Shown here piece by piece: positions 42,849-55,500 of a stretch of 64,000 nucleotides of DNA (positions within the stretch are counted from its first letter, which is position 1; each line of letters begins with the position of its first letter). Source of the DNA: Lithobates sylvaticus (lineage: Eukaryota > Chordata > Amphibia > Anura > Ranidae); the NCBI GenBank assembly GCA_028564925.1, contig CM053034.1, forward strand, positions 89,261,160-89,325,159. Reading direction: 5' to 3'. The notes under the pieces are model-generated. The model was given only the letters and a program-made list of their open reading frames with translations, made no database searches and was not told the DNA's origin. Both the position numbers and the translations under genes were made by a program.

Positions 42849-44021
42849 ATGAATATGAGGGGTAAAACGAGTAAGACTGTTAAAAATAACCCCCAGGTTC
42901 TCAGCCCTGGAGGCATCCAGAGATACATGGCCACTAATACTAGTATGGTAGAGGAGGGGCAGGGGAGCCCGAGATTGAGCCAAGTAGGAGCACCCCTCTG
43001 TTCAGGATTAAACAGACAGAAGGCGCTCGAGGAGAGTAAAGGAGGGAAAGTAAATGGAGTAAAGACAGTAGGGCCAAAGGGAGAGGAGAATAGCCTACAA
43101 CAGGGGTCTCAAACCAGTGGCCCTCCAGCTGTTTCAGAACTATAAGTCCCATCATGCCTCTGCCTGAGGGGGAATTGGTAGTTTTGCAACAGCTGGAGGG
43201 CAGTTTGAGACCCCTGGCCTACAAGGAGGAGAGGGGAGCGGAGGGAGGAGACTCAGAGAGAGAAAGAACTATGCAGCCTTTACCCCAAGAGGAAACGCCA
43301 CAAATAAGGGAGATGCTCACAGAAATGTTCTTAAAAATGGAAACATCCCTGAAAGGGGAAATTGCAGCAGTGAGGGCAGATATTGGTTTAGTCCTAGGGA
43401 AGGTAGAAGAGATGGAGGACAGGTTAGTGGTCTATGACCAAAGGCTTGAAGAAATATCAGATCAGGTGATCGCCCTCCAGAGAGTAAATAGAACATTGCT
43501 ATATAAATTAGAAGACCAAGAGAATTGAAGTAGAAGGAAGAATCTACGTATAAAAGGACTTCCCGAGATGCATAGTATAACGGAGCTGAGAAATATAGCC
43601 CAGCAAATATTTAACCCACTGTTAGACAGAGAAGCCACAGATAGCTTAAAAAAAGACAGAATACACAGGATGGTGCGCCCCCCGGGGGGTAGATCAGACT
43701 CCCCCAAGGGACGTAATAGTAATTATGCGGAAGAGAAAGCCCAGATCATGAGTAGAATCAGAACACAGAGTGACCTTCGGGGGTGCGGAACTGCAGATCT
43801 ACGTGGACTTAGCAGCAGAGACATTGAAAAGAAGGTGGCGATTAAAACATTTGACCACAGCATTGGTCGCAGCAGATATCTCCTATCAATGGGGATTCCC
43901 AGCGTGCTTCCCGGAGGACCTGAGAGGATTCTGTGAGCGCCTAGATATTCAACCACCCCCCCCCCCCCCCCACTCTATCAGAGTGGGGAGAAGAGGAGGG
44001 TATCTGGCCATCTCAGAATGA
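42849..44021 (+). pseudogene. L1-c ORF1, broken
   Basis: It starts MNMRGKTSKTVKNNPQVLSP. After the MITE at 43101-43216 it continues with QIREMLTEMFLKMETSLKGE and a coiled coil (VRADIGLVLGKVEEMEDRLV, then heptads to KLEDQEN), a stop at 43526-43528, the RRM-like part (RKNLRIKGLPE, KKDRIHRMVRPPGGRSD) and, after a frame change near 43700, the C-terminal domain (LQIYVDLAAETLKRRWRLKH, AADISYQWGFPACFP). The domain order is that of L1 ORF1. At least three lesions exclude a full protein. Confidence 0.85.
43101..43216. mobile_element. Short hAT MITE, 116 bp
   Basis: Ends are CAGGGGTCTCAAACCAGTGG and the complementary CAGTTTGAGACCCCTG, flanked by GCCTACAA at 43093-43100 and 43217-43224. Eight-base duplication and CAGGG termini fit a hAT MITE. 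The body is a near-complete inverted repeat (TCCAGCTGTT and AACAGCTGGA). Confidence 0.92.
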
Positions 44022-44471
44022 ATTAACAAGAAACAATGACAGGCGTAGAGGAGTGAGGGGGAGAGGGGGAGAAGTTAAACAATTTCAGTAGCCAACGGTA
44101 ATAAGGCAATAAATTGTTTATCTAAAGATGAAATGCGGGACGGGGGGCAGAGGGGCGGGGTGAGATGGGGAAAGGGGGTATTGGGAGGGGCCTGTACGGC
44201 TATGGAGGAGAGCCTTATGGAGAATATGGATTGCAGGCGACAACATGAAGAGGTCAGCCTGGCCCATAGACTAAACGAACAAAAGGGGGGGTCTGTCCAG
44301 CCTTTTTAGGTGTGCCATTTCAGAATGGGGAGGGAGGGATTTGGGGTGGGGGGCTTTGTGTTTTTTTTTTTTCATATTTTGGGGGTCTCGCTTGCTCACT
44401 CCGACCACAGCACGAAAAATAGCCTTGGCTCCTACGAGATGCTCCCAGTAGACCCATTTTGAAAATAAGGT

Positions 44472-47400
44472 ATGGTGGTGATTAACTTAATCACATATAA
44501 CGTAAACGCAAAAAAAAAAAAGACACAAAGTAAATAAGGAACTCCAATTCCTGGAAGCAAGTATAGTATGCCTCCAGGAGACACATATAACACATACTTA
44601 CGGAATTAAATTAAAGAGGTATAGCAATTGGTTTTAGCAGGTTGTAAAAATTTGAGGTGGAGGAGCGTCTCGTAGACCCAGAGGGAAGATATTTATTTAT
44701 AAAAGGAAAACTGTTTAACATGAAATGTACAATTGTAAATGTGTATGCCCTGAATAAGAACCCCGACAAATTCTTTAAGAATGTTCTAAGGAGACTGGAA
44801 GGTTTCAAGGAGGGTAAACTTATTGTAGCAGGGGACCTGAATTGAAGTATAGACCCAAATATAGATACCTCAGTGGGGGGATCCCGAGTCACAGAACAAA
44901 GGAAAAAAAAATTCATTAAAGTATTAGAAGACTGGCAATTACAAGATACATGGAGGATCACGCACTTAAAGGAGAGGGATTACACCTGTTTCTCCCAGGT
45001 CCATATTTCTTTTTCTAGGATAGACTATATTTTTATAGAGCACCAGTTAGTACCAGCCCTCAAAAACGCAGAAATAAAAACAATTACGTTATCTGACCAT
45101 GCCCCAGTGAAAATTCAACTGGAGATAAAAGGGGACTCTAGACCTGGGATAAACTGGAAGCTGATGAACGATTCATTGATTCAGGATCAAGAGTCGATTA
45201 GCAAGATTCAGCAAGAATTGGAAACCTTTTTTTCTCTTAATGAGACGCCAGAGGTCGCATTCTCAACAGTATGGGAAACCCATAAAGTAGTTATAAGGGG
45301 GAGCTTAATAGGGATTGGAGCAGGGAAAAAAAAATCTAGGGAAAAAAGGAAAAAGGAGCTATATATGGAAATACACGAGCTAGAACAGAGAACAAGGCCC
45401 AAGGGGATACCTGAAAAACAGGAGCTGATAATTAAGAAGAGAGAACTAGATGAATGCTTAGAACAAGAGAGGAAATCGGCGCTCCATATCATAAATAAGG
45501 AAAGATACCAGTGGGGAAATAGAGCAGGTAAATGGTTGGCTAATAGGGTGAAGGAAAAAAAGAATAGGACGTTCATAGAAAAGATCAGAGATGTAAAAGG
45601 TGAGACATTAGCCTCATCCCCGGATATAGCGAGCGCATTCCACCTATATTACAGTACTTACAATATAAAACAGAAAGAAAAAGAGAAGGGAAATCGAAGG
45701 GAAGATATAAGGGAGTACCTTCGGAACCTGGACTTCCCGAGGGGCGAGGAAGAGGAAATGGAGGCATTGGAGGCCCTCATATCGGTAGAAGAAGTGGAGA
45801 GAGCTATTAAAAATACCGCCTCAGGAGGAAGTCCGGGCCCCGACGGATACCCCATCACATACTACAAAAAGTTTTCCAAGCAGCTAGCACCCAAACTTTG
45901 TAACTACTTTAATGCGGTAGGGAAAGGTGAGAGATTTAGAGAGGAGACGCTCTTGGCACACATTACTTTGATCTTGAAAGAGGGGAAAGACCCTATGGCA
46001 GTGGAAAGCTATAGGCCAATTTCCTTATTAAACTCAGATATAAAGTTATTCGCAAAAATGATTGTTGAGAGATTGAAGTCATATTTGCCAAAATGGATCC
46101 ATAACGATCAAGCGGGGTTCATTCAGGGGAGGGAGGGAAGGGACAACTCATTGAAGTCAATAATGTTGATTCAGGAAGCAATTAAGAAGGGTACCCCCAC
46201 AGTCCTTATGTCAATTGATGCCGAAAAGGCCTTTGACAGGGTCGATTGGGGGTTCCTTTTTGAAACATTGAGATACATGGGACTGGGCGAGAGGATAATG
46301 AAATGGATTGAATCCCTTTATCATCAGCCGACAGCTAGAATAAGAATCAACGGCACCCTGTCTTCTCCCCTCGACTTGTTTAACGGGACAAGACAGGGAT
46401 GCCCACTCTCCCCTCTCCTATTTATAATCACTTTAGAACCCTTACTGGCCGCGATGCTCAAAAATCTAGATATCCAAGGAATTTGGGTGGGAGATAGGGA
46501 GTACAAGGTATCGGCATTTGCGGATGACTTGTTGCTATATATCTCCAAGCCCAGAAGATCAATCCCCATGGTCATGAAGGAACTAAAACAATATGGTAAA
46601 TTATCGAACTTTAAAGTAAATATGACTAAATCCGAGATATTAAATTTAACAGTACCAACAGAGGAGCAGAGGACTATTCAAGCTAAACTTCCATTTAAAT
46701 GGTGCAAGAAAGAACTTAGCTACCTGGGAATAAAACTGACAGCCCAACTAGATGATCTTTTCAATCACAATTATATCCCTCTTCTGAATAAAATCAAAGA
46801 ACAATTGCGAGGGATGCAACACAAAGCTCTTTCGTGGATTGGAAAGATAAATGCTGTTAAAATGTTTATATTACCTATATTTATTTATACATGCCAAATG
46901 ATTCCAATCTCTCTCCCACAGACATATCTGAAGAAAATAAAGTCAATGATAATAAAATTTATTTGGGCACGTAAACGGGCGCGCATTGCATTTGGTACAA
47001 TAGCCAGAGAAAAAGAAAAAGGGGGATTAGCAGCACCTGACTTTAAAAAATACTACAAGGCTATTGCGATCTCTAGAATAATAGACTGGTCCCACAATAA
47101 TAAGGAGAAGAGCTGGCTCGAGCTAGAAATCAAGTTAAGTAGAACAAACATAGGGAAAATGATATGGATACCCCCACATTATCGAGATTTAGGGCCAAAC
47201 ACAAACGCACTCACAAAACACTCACTAAAAATTTGGGATTTAGTAAATAAGAGACACAAATGGGATTATAACTCACCATTAATATCACTGTTAGATAAAA
47301 AGTTTTTCCTCCCAGGAAAAGAGGAGTATATATATTTTAGAAGGTGGTCCAATAAAGAGAATTTGAGATTGATGGACGTGATGGAAGGAAATAGACTGTA

Positions 47401-48275
47401 CACTTATAATGAGCTAACTTCAGCTATGAGTAAGCACTAGTTGTGGTGCGAAACGCGTCAGGGGACATAGAGCACTAGACAAGTGGAGATGCACCCAATT
47501 ACAACACTTCACACAGACATTGTCAAAACCCTTATGAGGTAAGAGAGAATTGAGGCCCTTAGAAAAATTTATGGAATCCCCCTACAGTCTAGAGAAAAGG
47601 ATATCAAAGACATATAAAATACTGTTACGCTAGGTGGAGCATGAGTACCCATCTTACTTAGAAAAATGGGAAAGAGAGATTGGCCCTTTAAGCAGTGATG
47701 AACATAGAAATAAGATCATAAGCCTGGTCTTCTCAGTAGCAAAAGATATACAAACAGTGGAAATGTCTTATAAGCTCATCGCAAGGTGGTACGTAACTCC
47801 ACAAGGAGCGAACGCCTACAGTGGAGACAAATCTCCAAATTGTTGGCGAGGTTGTTCCGCTGTGGGGTCCTTCTCACACTTGTGGTGGGAGTGCCCCAAA
47901 ATACAAAAATACTGGGAGCAAATAATAGAAGTTATTTTTAATATAACAGGAGTTAGAGTCAAGAAACACCCATGGGCGTGCCTATTTCACGACACAGAGC
48001 AGGGAAGGAGACAATATGGTAGTAGTTTGATCCCCTACCTATTAAACGCAGCGAAAGCTTTAATTCCTTGTTTATGGAAATCTCAGGAAATACCCTCCTT
48101 GAAAGAGTGGATAGATAGGGTCAAGAGGACAAGAACTATAGAAGAGTCGATATACAAGTTAGACGATCTAGAAGGGAAACACCAGAGGACATGGCAACAA
48201 TGGACGGAGTTTAGGAAAACTGAGAGATATTTGCAGATAATGGAAGAAAGTGCTGGTGGAAATGGGAAGGAGTGA
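44472..48275 (+). pseudogene. L1-c ORF2: endonuclease/RT, partly open
   Basis: The endonuclease starts near 44472 (MVVINLITYNVN) but is disrupted up to about 44870, with remnants of CLQETH and AGDLN. From 44873 a frame of 855 codons runs unbroken: RDYTCFSQVHISFSRIDYIF, TLSDHAPVKIQL, SPGPDGYPITYYKKF, SYRPISLLNSDIKLFAKM, MSIDAEKAFDRVDWGFLFE, TRQGCPLSPLLFIITLE and the catalytic SAFADDLLLYI near 46515. After an insert at about 47425-47545 it continues from about 47634 with the C-terminal part, including CWRGCSAVGSFSHLWWECP, to the stop at 48275. The RT core looks complete; the endonuclease is not. Confidence 0.9.
47422..47545 (+). mobile_element. Small insert with GAAACGCG hairpin inside L1-c ORF2
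   Basis: The ORF2 reading stops making sense between TYNELTSAMS and EALRKIYGIPL. The intervening ~120 bp contains AGCACTAGTTGTGGTGCGAA followed by ACGCGTCAGGGG, a hairpin (AGCAC with GTGC) beside GAAACGCGTC. The same motif type ends the Penelope-like element at 26575-26618. Borders are approximate and no duplication was seen. Confidence 0.45.
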
Positions 48276-48456
48276 GCGAGACGTGGTAGGAATTTTGTGT
48301 TTCTTTCTTAGGGCGGGGGGGGGGGTGGGTTTGGGGGGAGGGTTGGGAGGGTCGGGAAAAATTGAAATGAAACATATGTAAATGTGTTAGTTACGATTGT
48401 AAATGATGAAATATTTGGAGAAAATAAGAAAATGAAAATAAAGAATATAGTAAAAA
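48276..48456 (+). other. L1-c 3' UTR, G-rich
   Basis: It contains a long G-rich tract (48311-48354) on the sense strand and ends with AAATAAAGAATATAG and A8. The G-rich sense tract contrasts with the C/U tract of L1-b, L1-e, L1-f and L1-h. Confidence 0.7.
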
Positions 48457-48700
48457 AAATATTTATTCTTCAGGATGGGAATTTTATCGTCTCTCTGAAG
48501 TGCGTTTCTTGAATAAACGCCACATCTAGGCGTGAGCGTTTAAGGTCATTCAATAATATACGTCTCTTTTCAGGGGTAGTTAACCCCTTGGCGTTAAGCA
48601 AGAGTATCTTCACAGTATCCATCTCAGTATAGGGCACAGGCATTGGGATAGGGAAATAAGGGGAGGAATACAAAAAAAGAAAAAATATCCCGCGTTTCAA
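48457..48700 (-). pseudogene. L1 ORF2 N-terminus remnant (probably L1-a)
   Basis: The minus strand reads MDTVKILLLNAKGLTTPEKR from about 48620, then LLNDLKRSRLDVAFIQETHF, the first endonuclease motifs of L1 ORF2, and breaks at about 48470 where L1-c begins. The rest of this endonuclease is at 40490-41030. Confidence 0.75.
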
Positions 48701-49023
48701 GAGACTTTGGGGGTCTATTTACTATGGCCACTAGGGGTGGGCACCTTTCGGTGACCTCCCTTTGGGTCGCTAAGCAATTTTCTTTATGCACTCAGCTTCT
48801 TTTTTTTTTTGTAATTGTATCTTTATTACATTTTTACAAAAGTATAAACAGACAATAATTGCCTAACCAATAGTACATCATAATAAGTACAGTCATAGAA
48901 TGATTCATGAATCATAAAAAGGACATGTTGATAGGACTGAAAAGACATAAAATTCAGCATATATGCTTAAGAGGGTGTTGCATAACCAGGGGGCAATAAA
49001 ACGGCTCCGAGCTCCGAGTGATC

Positions 49024-51073
49024 TCACAGGTCCCAAATTTTTGAAAATTGAGGAAGTGTATCATGGACTGTCACAGTTAGGTGTTCCATTCTGCGGATGT
49101 GTTCCAATATTTGCAGAGTCTGTGCAAGGGTGGGGGGAGAAGTAGACAACCATCTCAGTGGTATAGCCCTTTTTGCTGCCAAGATAATAAAGGCAGCTAA
49201 TTTTTGTGTGTGTCTGGGGACGCCAGGGAATGGCAGGCCTAGAAGAAACTGGATCGGGTCCAGGGGTAGGGTAGTTTCAAGGAGTTCCTGTAAATGAGCA
49301 TGTATAGAAGCCCAAAAAGGTTGAATAATGGGGCACTCCCAGAAAATGTGAAAGTGGGAGCCAATGTCACCTCGCCACCTCCAACACACCTGGGGAGCTT
49401 TGGGGTCATATCTATGTTGGATCTCTGGGGTTCTATACCAAAAAAAAAGTATCATATATGTCATCTCCCTCTGCTCCACACACCTCGAAGACTTGGAAGC
49501 AGCCTCCCATATCTTCTGCCATTGAGGGAGTTAGATAGGTCGCTTAATGATCTGAGACCATTTCTGCATGTAGAAGTAATATGTGTTAGTGAGTGAGAGA
49601 GCTTCATGTAGGTATCTATAGATATCTGAAATAAGATGGGCTTGGTATGGACCTTAAGCACATAGGTGTTAAAATAGGGTAGGTTTGTCCAAGGTTGAAG
49701 TAGAAGATTTAGAGAAAAAATTGTGTTTGAATTGGAGATAAAAATAAAATGATTGTTTAGGGATCTGATATTTACGCTGCAGTTCATTGAAAGGTAAGAG
49801 TGTGTAGGTGAGTGGGTGTACAAGGTTTCAACGCTGAAAAATTCCAGCCTGTGTCCAAGGGAGCATTTAGGTATAAGAAAAGCTATCAGGAATGTCGGGA
49901 TTCGACAATACATTCAATAGGGGCGGACATGGCGAAGAAAGGGTGAATTGACGGGAACACTTCTTCCATATGGAGTTCTTCCATCGGATTTAAGCAAAGG
50001 CCTCAAAGTTGAGTCGTAGAGGTCCCCAGGTTTGTCCAAATCATAGAACAGGGGTGAACCTGGTGACTGGTGACACTCATTTCAATCTCCGACCAGATGC
50101 TAGACGCCATTCTAGAGGACCAAGTGATAATCAATTTGAGGTGGGTAGCAAAACAATATTTAATAAGGTCAGGGGCTCCCAACCCACCTCTAGACCTAGG
50201 AGCGAACACCACTGAGCTGGCTTCTCGGTGGGCCTTATAGTGCCAGATAAAGTTAAGGAATGCCCTCTGAGTGGCTTTGAGTTGGGACATAGGGACAGGG
50301 ATCAGTAGAGTTTTAAATAGATAGAGGAGTCTCCGTAGGATAGACATCTTCAGGACATTGATGCGGCCCAAGAGAGAGATGGAATAAGTATCCCACTGTC
50401 GTAGGAGGCAGTCAATGTCACGGAAGAGTGGGGGGAAATTTGCCTGATAGAGGGCAGAGTATGATGGGGTGAGATGTATCCCTAAATATTTAAGATAATT
50501 TGAGCACCAGTGATAGGAATAGTTTTGCTGAAGAATGGTAAGATCTGACTATGGAATGAGTAATGGTAGGGCCTGTTTTGCTTGTGTTGATTTTATATCC
50601 TGAGAGAAAGCTAAATTCTTTGAGCAAAGCATGTAAATTCGGGAGAGAGGTGTGGGGTCTGGTCAGAGTTAGTAGAATATCGTCCACAAACAATGACAGT
50701 TTATACTCATTATGATGCAGTGAGACTCCACGAATATCAGGGTGGGTGCAGATGGCTGCAGCTAGGGGTTCTAGATAAAAAGTAGAGGAGATAGCAGGCA
50801 TCCTTGCCTGGTACCATTACTCAAAGCAAAAGAAGGTGATAGATAGGATAATAACTGGACTTGGGAAGAAGGAAGGGAATATAGAGCATGTAGTGCTGCC
50901 ATAAAGGGGCCATTGAAACCATAGTTGGAGAGTATAGCAAACATAAAGGGCCAACGGAGCCTATTGAAGGCTTTCTGTGCGACAAGGCTCAAAATCAGGG
51001 ATGGACGGGATGTTTTGTTTAACAAATCTATGAGGACTGTGGTGCGTCTTGTATTATCGCCAGCATGTCTGGC
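49024..51073 (-). pseudogene. L1-d ORF2, RT palm to C-terminus
   Basis: From right to left: SLVAQKAFNRLRWPFMFA, TRQGCLLSPLLF, YKLSLFVDDILLTLTRPH (F-VDD in place of FADD), then, after stops and shifts near 50490, MGRINVLKMSILRRLLYLFK and APRSRGGLGAPDLIKYCF. The C-terminal knuckle reads CWRWRGDIGSHFHIFWECP. The stop is at 49024. Three or more frame changes make it inactive. Confidence 0.85.
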
Positions 51074-51799
51074 TAGGGATGAGCTTTGAGTCGAACATTG
51101 CCTGTTCGCTGAACAGCAAACAATTTGGGGTGTTCGCGGCAAATTCAAAAAGCCGCGGAACACCTTGTAAAAGTCTATGGGAGAAATCTAAAGTGCTAAT
51201 TTTAAAGGCTTATATGCAAGTTATTGTCATAAAAAAGTGTTTGGGGACCTGGGTCGGCCCCAGGGGACATGTATCAATGCAAAAAAACTTAAAAAAACTG
51301 AAGTTTTTTCGGGAGCAGTGATTTTAATAATGCTTAAAGTGAAATGATAAAAGTGTAATATTCCTTTAAATTTCCTACCTGGGGGGTGTGTATAGTACAA
51401 TTTGACGCAGGGAACCCCACCCACACTTTTTTTTTATCAATGACTGTTCTCTGTATTACGGGGTGCCGACAATTCATTATAGCCGTGAGTGCTTTTAAAT
51501 TACTTTTTTTTCCTGCAGAAATGACACTTTGTGCACTGACAGTTCTAAGCACGGGAAACATGCACCCCTTTACAGGCATACTATACACACCCCCTAGGTA
51601 CGAAATTTAAAGAAATATTACACTTTTATTGTTTCACTTTAAGCATTATTAAAATCACTGCTCACGAAAAAACAGACGTTTTAAAAAAAAAAATTTGCAT
51701 TGATACATGTCCCCTGGGGCAGGACCCAGGTCCCCATACACTTTTTAGGACAAAAAATTGCATATAAGCCTTTAAAATTAGCACTTTTCCGAGCTGCAG

Positions 51800-52072
51800 T
51801 TTTATGCGGACTTGTCACAACATACCTTACAACTGCGCAAAAACCTAAATAACATAACCAATGTACTAAGAAACCATAGCATCAGCTACAAGTGGGGGTT
51901 CCCAACTAAACTGATTGTGACCAAAGACGGTACTAACCATGTGATTTCCTCTCCTAACAAAGGTTTTCAGCTTCTAAAATCATGGAAGATCCTCCCCGAC
52001 GAACCGCATCCTTCACTAGCTAATGACAGCCCGCACAGGCTTCCACCAGAATGGCAGCAAGGCCGCCACACC
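51800..52072 (+). pseudogene. L1-e ORF1 C-terminal fragment
   Basis: Reads LRKNLNNITNVLRNHSISYK, then WGFPTKLIVTKDG and LLKSWKILPDEPHPS. It matches the C-terminal domain of L1 ORF1 (compare SYQWGFPACFPEDL of L1-c). The coiled coil and RRM are missing because of 5' truncation. Confidence 0.8.
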
Positions 52073-52504
52073 TGATTTTCTACTGATTGACACTTGCGTC
52101 CTTTTCTTCAACTAATACTTGATCCTAGGCCGCTTAGTACAACAGCCTGACACACAGGCCCCGTCCACAGGAGTCTCGCCACGGGCATCAAGCCCCTACT
52201 ACCTGAGCAGATATGATCTGCACTTGGGTTATAATGACCCTTCTTTTAACTGTTGACTGTTTTTTTTCTTCCTTATCTCCCCATTTGTTTTCCCCGCAGG
52301 AAATGTCTTCACCGCCTTTTCTTTCAGACGAACTCCACACCATCTCACGTTACCAGCTATCATACCAGCTACCAAGGACTCCCACTAGAATTGAACTCTT
52401 CAACTCTGCTCGTCAGCATCACCTCGCCAAGAACTCACTCCAGGAAGCCTATACCAGTGAGTACATTCCAACATCTAACATAAGCACACCACCACACAAG
52501 GACA

Positions 52505-55500
52505 ATGCCAATTAAAATATTAACAATAAACGCTCAAGGACTTAACCATCCGGCTAAGAGATTTTCTTTGGGAAAAGAGGCTCAAAATTCACGCTGTGAT
52601 CTATTGTGTGTCCAGGAGACGCATTTCCACAAAGAGGCTCCTCCTAAATGCACATTTAAAGGATTCCAGCACTACTTTACCTCTAATGCGCAAGAAAAAA
52701 TGAAAGGAGTTATGATTGCGATCAAAGACTCCATTTCCTTTAAACTATGACAGGAGATCACCGATAACAATGGTCGCTACATAATTTTAATCTGTGACAT
52801 TAACAATACCTGTTACACATTGGTTAATGTATATGTCCCCAACAGACGACAGATTAACATTTTGAACAATCTAATGAAAGAGATCAGAAAAGTTCAACAA
52901 GGACTGCTGCTGCTTTGCGGCGACTTCAACATTACCTCTGACCCAACATTAGACTCTACTGCTACCCCAGCTAGGAAACCCTTATCCTTAAGCAATTTTA
53001 TTCGACACCATGACATCTATGATGTATGGAGATGTAGACACTCTAACGAAAGGGATTATTCTTTTTATTCCCACAGGCACCGTTCATGCAGTAGAATTGA
53101 TCTGTATCTGTCAGATAGATGGCTCCTCCAAAAATTCTCACACACTAAAATAAATTCAATTACACGGTCTGACCATGCTTCTGTCCTTCTCACTATTGAA
53201 GAGGATAACCAAGTTAACAACGCGTACATGTGGTGTCCCAACGCTCAACTAATCTATAACCCATCTACCAAAACTATATTGGAGGCCCATCTTTCTGAGT
53301 ATGTCCAGATCAACTCTACCCCTGATATTTCCTCATTTTCTGTGTGGAATGCTCATAAAGCATTTATCCGTGGAATGTTTATCCAACAAGGAGCAAGGTT
53401 AAAGAAGCAGAGGCAGCTGCAGATAGATACGATAATGAAAGAAATTAGATCTTTAGAAGATCAAAACAAAATCCATACACCTCCGTCCCTCCACACAAAA
53501 CTAGCAAATCTGAGACATGAACTCAGACTAATTTTATTTTCATAAATTCGAACAAACAGAAAGAAAAATGAAATTGTCCTTTTATTCTACCAGCAATAAA
53601 GTAGGAAAAGCTTTGGCGCGTAAAATACAAGGACAACGTTTCAAAACTAAAATCCCATACCTGATGAACTCCAAGACCAACAAAAAAGAATGGACCCACA
53701 AAAAATTGCTGACTCTTTCAGCGACTATTACGAATCCCTGTACAACCTTAAAAATGATACATCAACACCACAACCCTCAATGGCTAGCATAGATGAGTTT
53801 TTATCTAAAATTGACATTCCTAAACTAAACGCTGATCAACTTAATGACTTAAACACACCCTTTACAATTCTTGAAATACTTAAAGCTATAGATGTCTTAC
53901 CTAACAACAAATCCCCTGGTCCTGACGGACTAACAGGAGAGTATTACAAAGCTTTTAAGACAATACTGAGTCCTCACCTCCTTGGGGTGTTCAATGCTGC
54001 ATCTGCTTCTGCCTTCTTTCCGCCTGAAATGCTGGAGACCACCATTGTAACTCTCCCAAAACCTGGTAAGAGCCCTGATGTGCCCCAAAATTTCAGGCCT
54101 ATATCGTTATTGAACAATGACTTGAAATTGTATGCAAAAATCTTAGCATTAAGACTGGTGGATATATTACCAACGATAATCAATCCTGACCAATCGGGAT
54201 TCACAAAGGGTAGACAGACCTCAGACGCAACGAGACAAGTTATTAACATTATAACTATAGCAAGGAAATCTCGAACGCCTTCTCTGCTCCTAGCCTTGGA
54301 TGCAGAGAAGGCGTTCGATCGAGTGCACTGGATCTACCTTTCCAGGGTGCTCACAAAATTCGGCTTTACTGGCCATATACTTTCAGCTATTTTAGCCCTT
54401 TACACCTCTCCATCTGCTAGAGTATTTACCTCAGGTATGTTATCTAAACCTTTTAGAATCACGAATGGTACTCGACAAGGGTGCCCATTGTCGCCACTAA
54501 TCTTTAACATGCTAATGGAACCCTTGGCCTCGAGCTTCAGAAATAATCCTGATATTCACGGCTTTGTCATAAACAATCGTAAACACGTCATCAGTCTTTT
54601 CGCTGATGACGTAATACTAATGCTTACAAAACCATTAACGTCATTAGCACATGCAACAGATTTATTGGAACAATACAGCAAAATCTCTTATTACAAAGTT
54701 AACAACACTAAATCTTATGTCCTTGACCTAGGACTTCCATCATGGGAAAAAACATGCCTTAAAAATAAATTCCCATTCACATGGCAAGAATCTGGTATCA
54801 CATACTTAGGGATTACACTCACTTCTCATCCGGAACAACTGTTCAAAGACAATTATCTCCCACTAGAGTCCAAATTACGTACAAATCTTTTAGCCTTGAG
54901 TAGACACATTCTATCATGATCAGGCCGCCTGGCGGCATTTAAAATGCAAGTACTTCCCCAACTGTTGTACATATATCGCTCTGTCCCAATACCGGTAAGC
55001 AAACAATTCTTTAAAACATCGCAATCTAAGATTTCCAAATTTCTATGGTAAGGTAGGAAAGCTAGAAGCGCCTTCACTAAATTAAGCAAAACTAGAAAAG
55101 CCGGGGGCTTAGGCCTACCTATACTGGCAGACTATCATAGTTCTGCTATTTTAGTACAACTTAAAGGATGGTTTTCTGACCAATCCACTTCACTATGGAA
55201 AGAAATAGAACAATCCATGATTCCAGGAGGCAAATTATACTCATATACCTTAGCCTTTCTATACCTCAAACAGATTCCCAAACATCTACCTCTACCAGTC
55301 CTAGCGACTCTACAATCCTGGAAAACCCTATCTATACAACGCGCTTCTAGCTGTCCAACTACTCAAATCCCGATACCCTTATCCATTTTACCACTATTAA
55401 TTCTTGAACTATCCTTAGATGACTGGACCAAAAAGGGTATCACATGGTTACATTATTTATATAATGGTTCTAAGCTCAAACCTTTTGTGTCTCTTTGAAA

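Larger units (their letters stand above)
41032..48456 (+). mobile_element. L1-c: full-length L1/Tx1-type LINE
   Basis: About 7.4 kb, plus strand: GC-rich 5' UTR (41032-42848), ORF1, a 450-bp spacer, ORF2, and a G-rich 3' UTR with AATAAAGAATATAG and an A-rich tail ending near 48455. It lies within the endonuclease region of a minus-strand L1. No clear target duplication is visible and about 240 bp of target coding sequence is missing, which points to a deletion at insertion or later. It carries a MITE in ORF1 and a small insert in ORF2. Confidence 0.88.
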
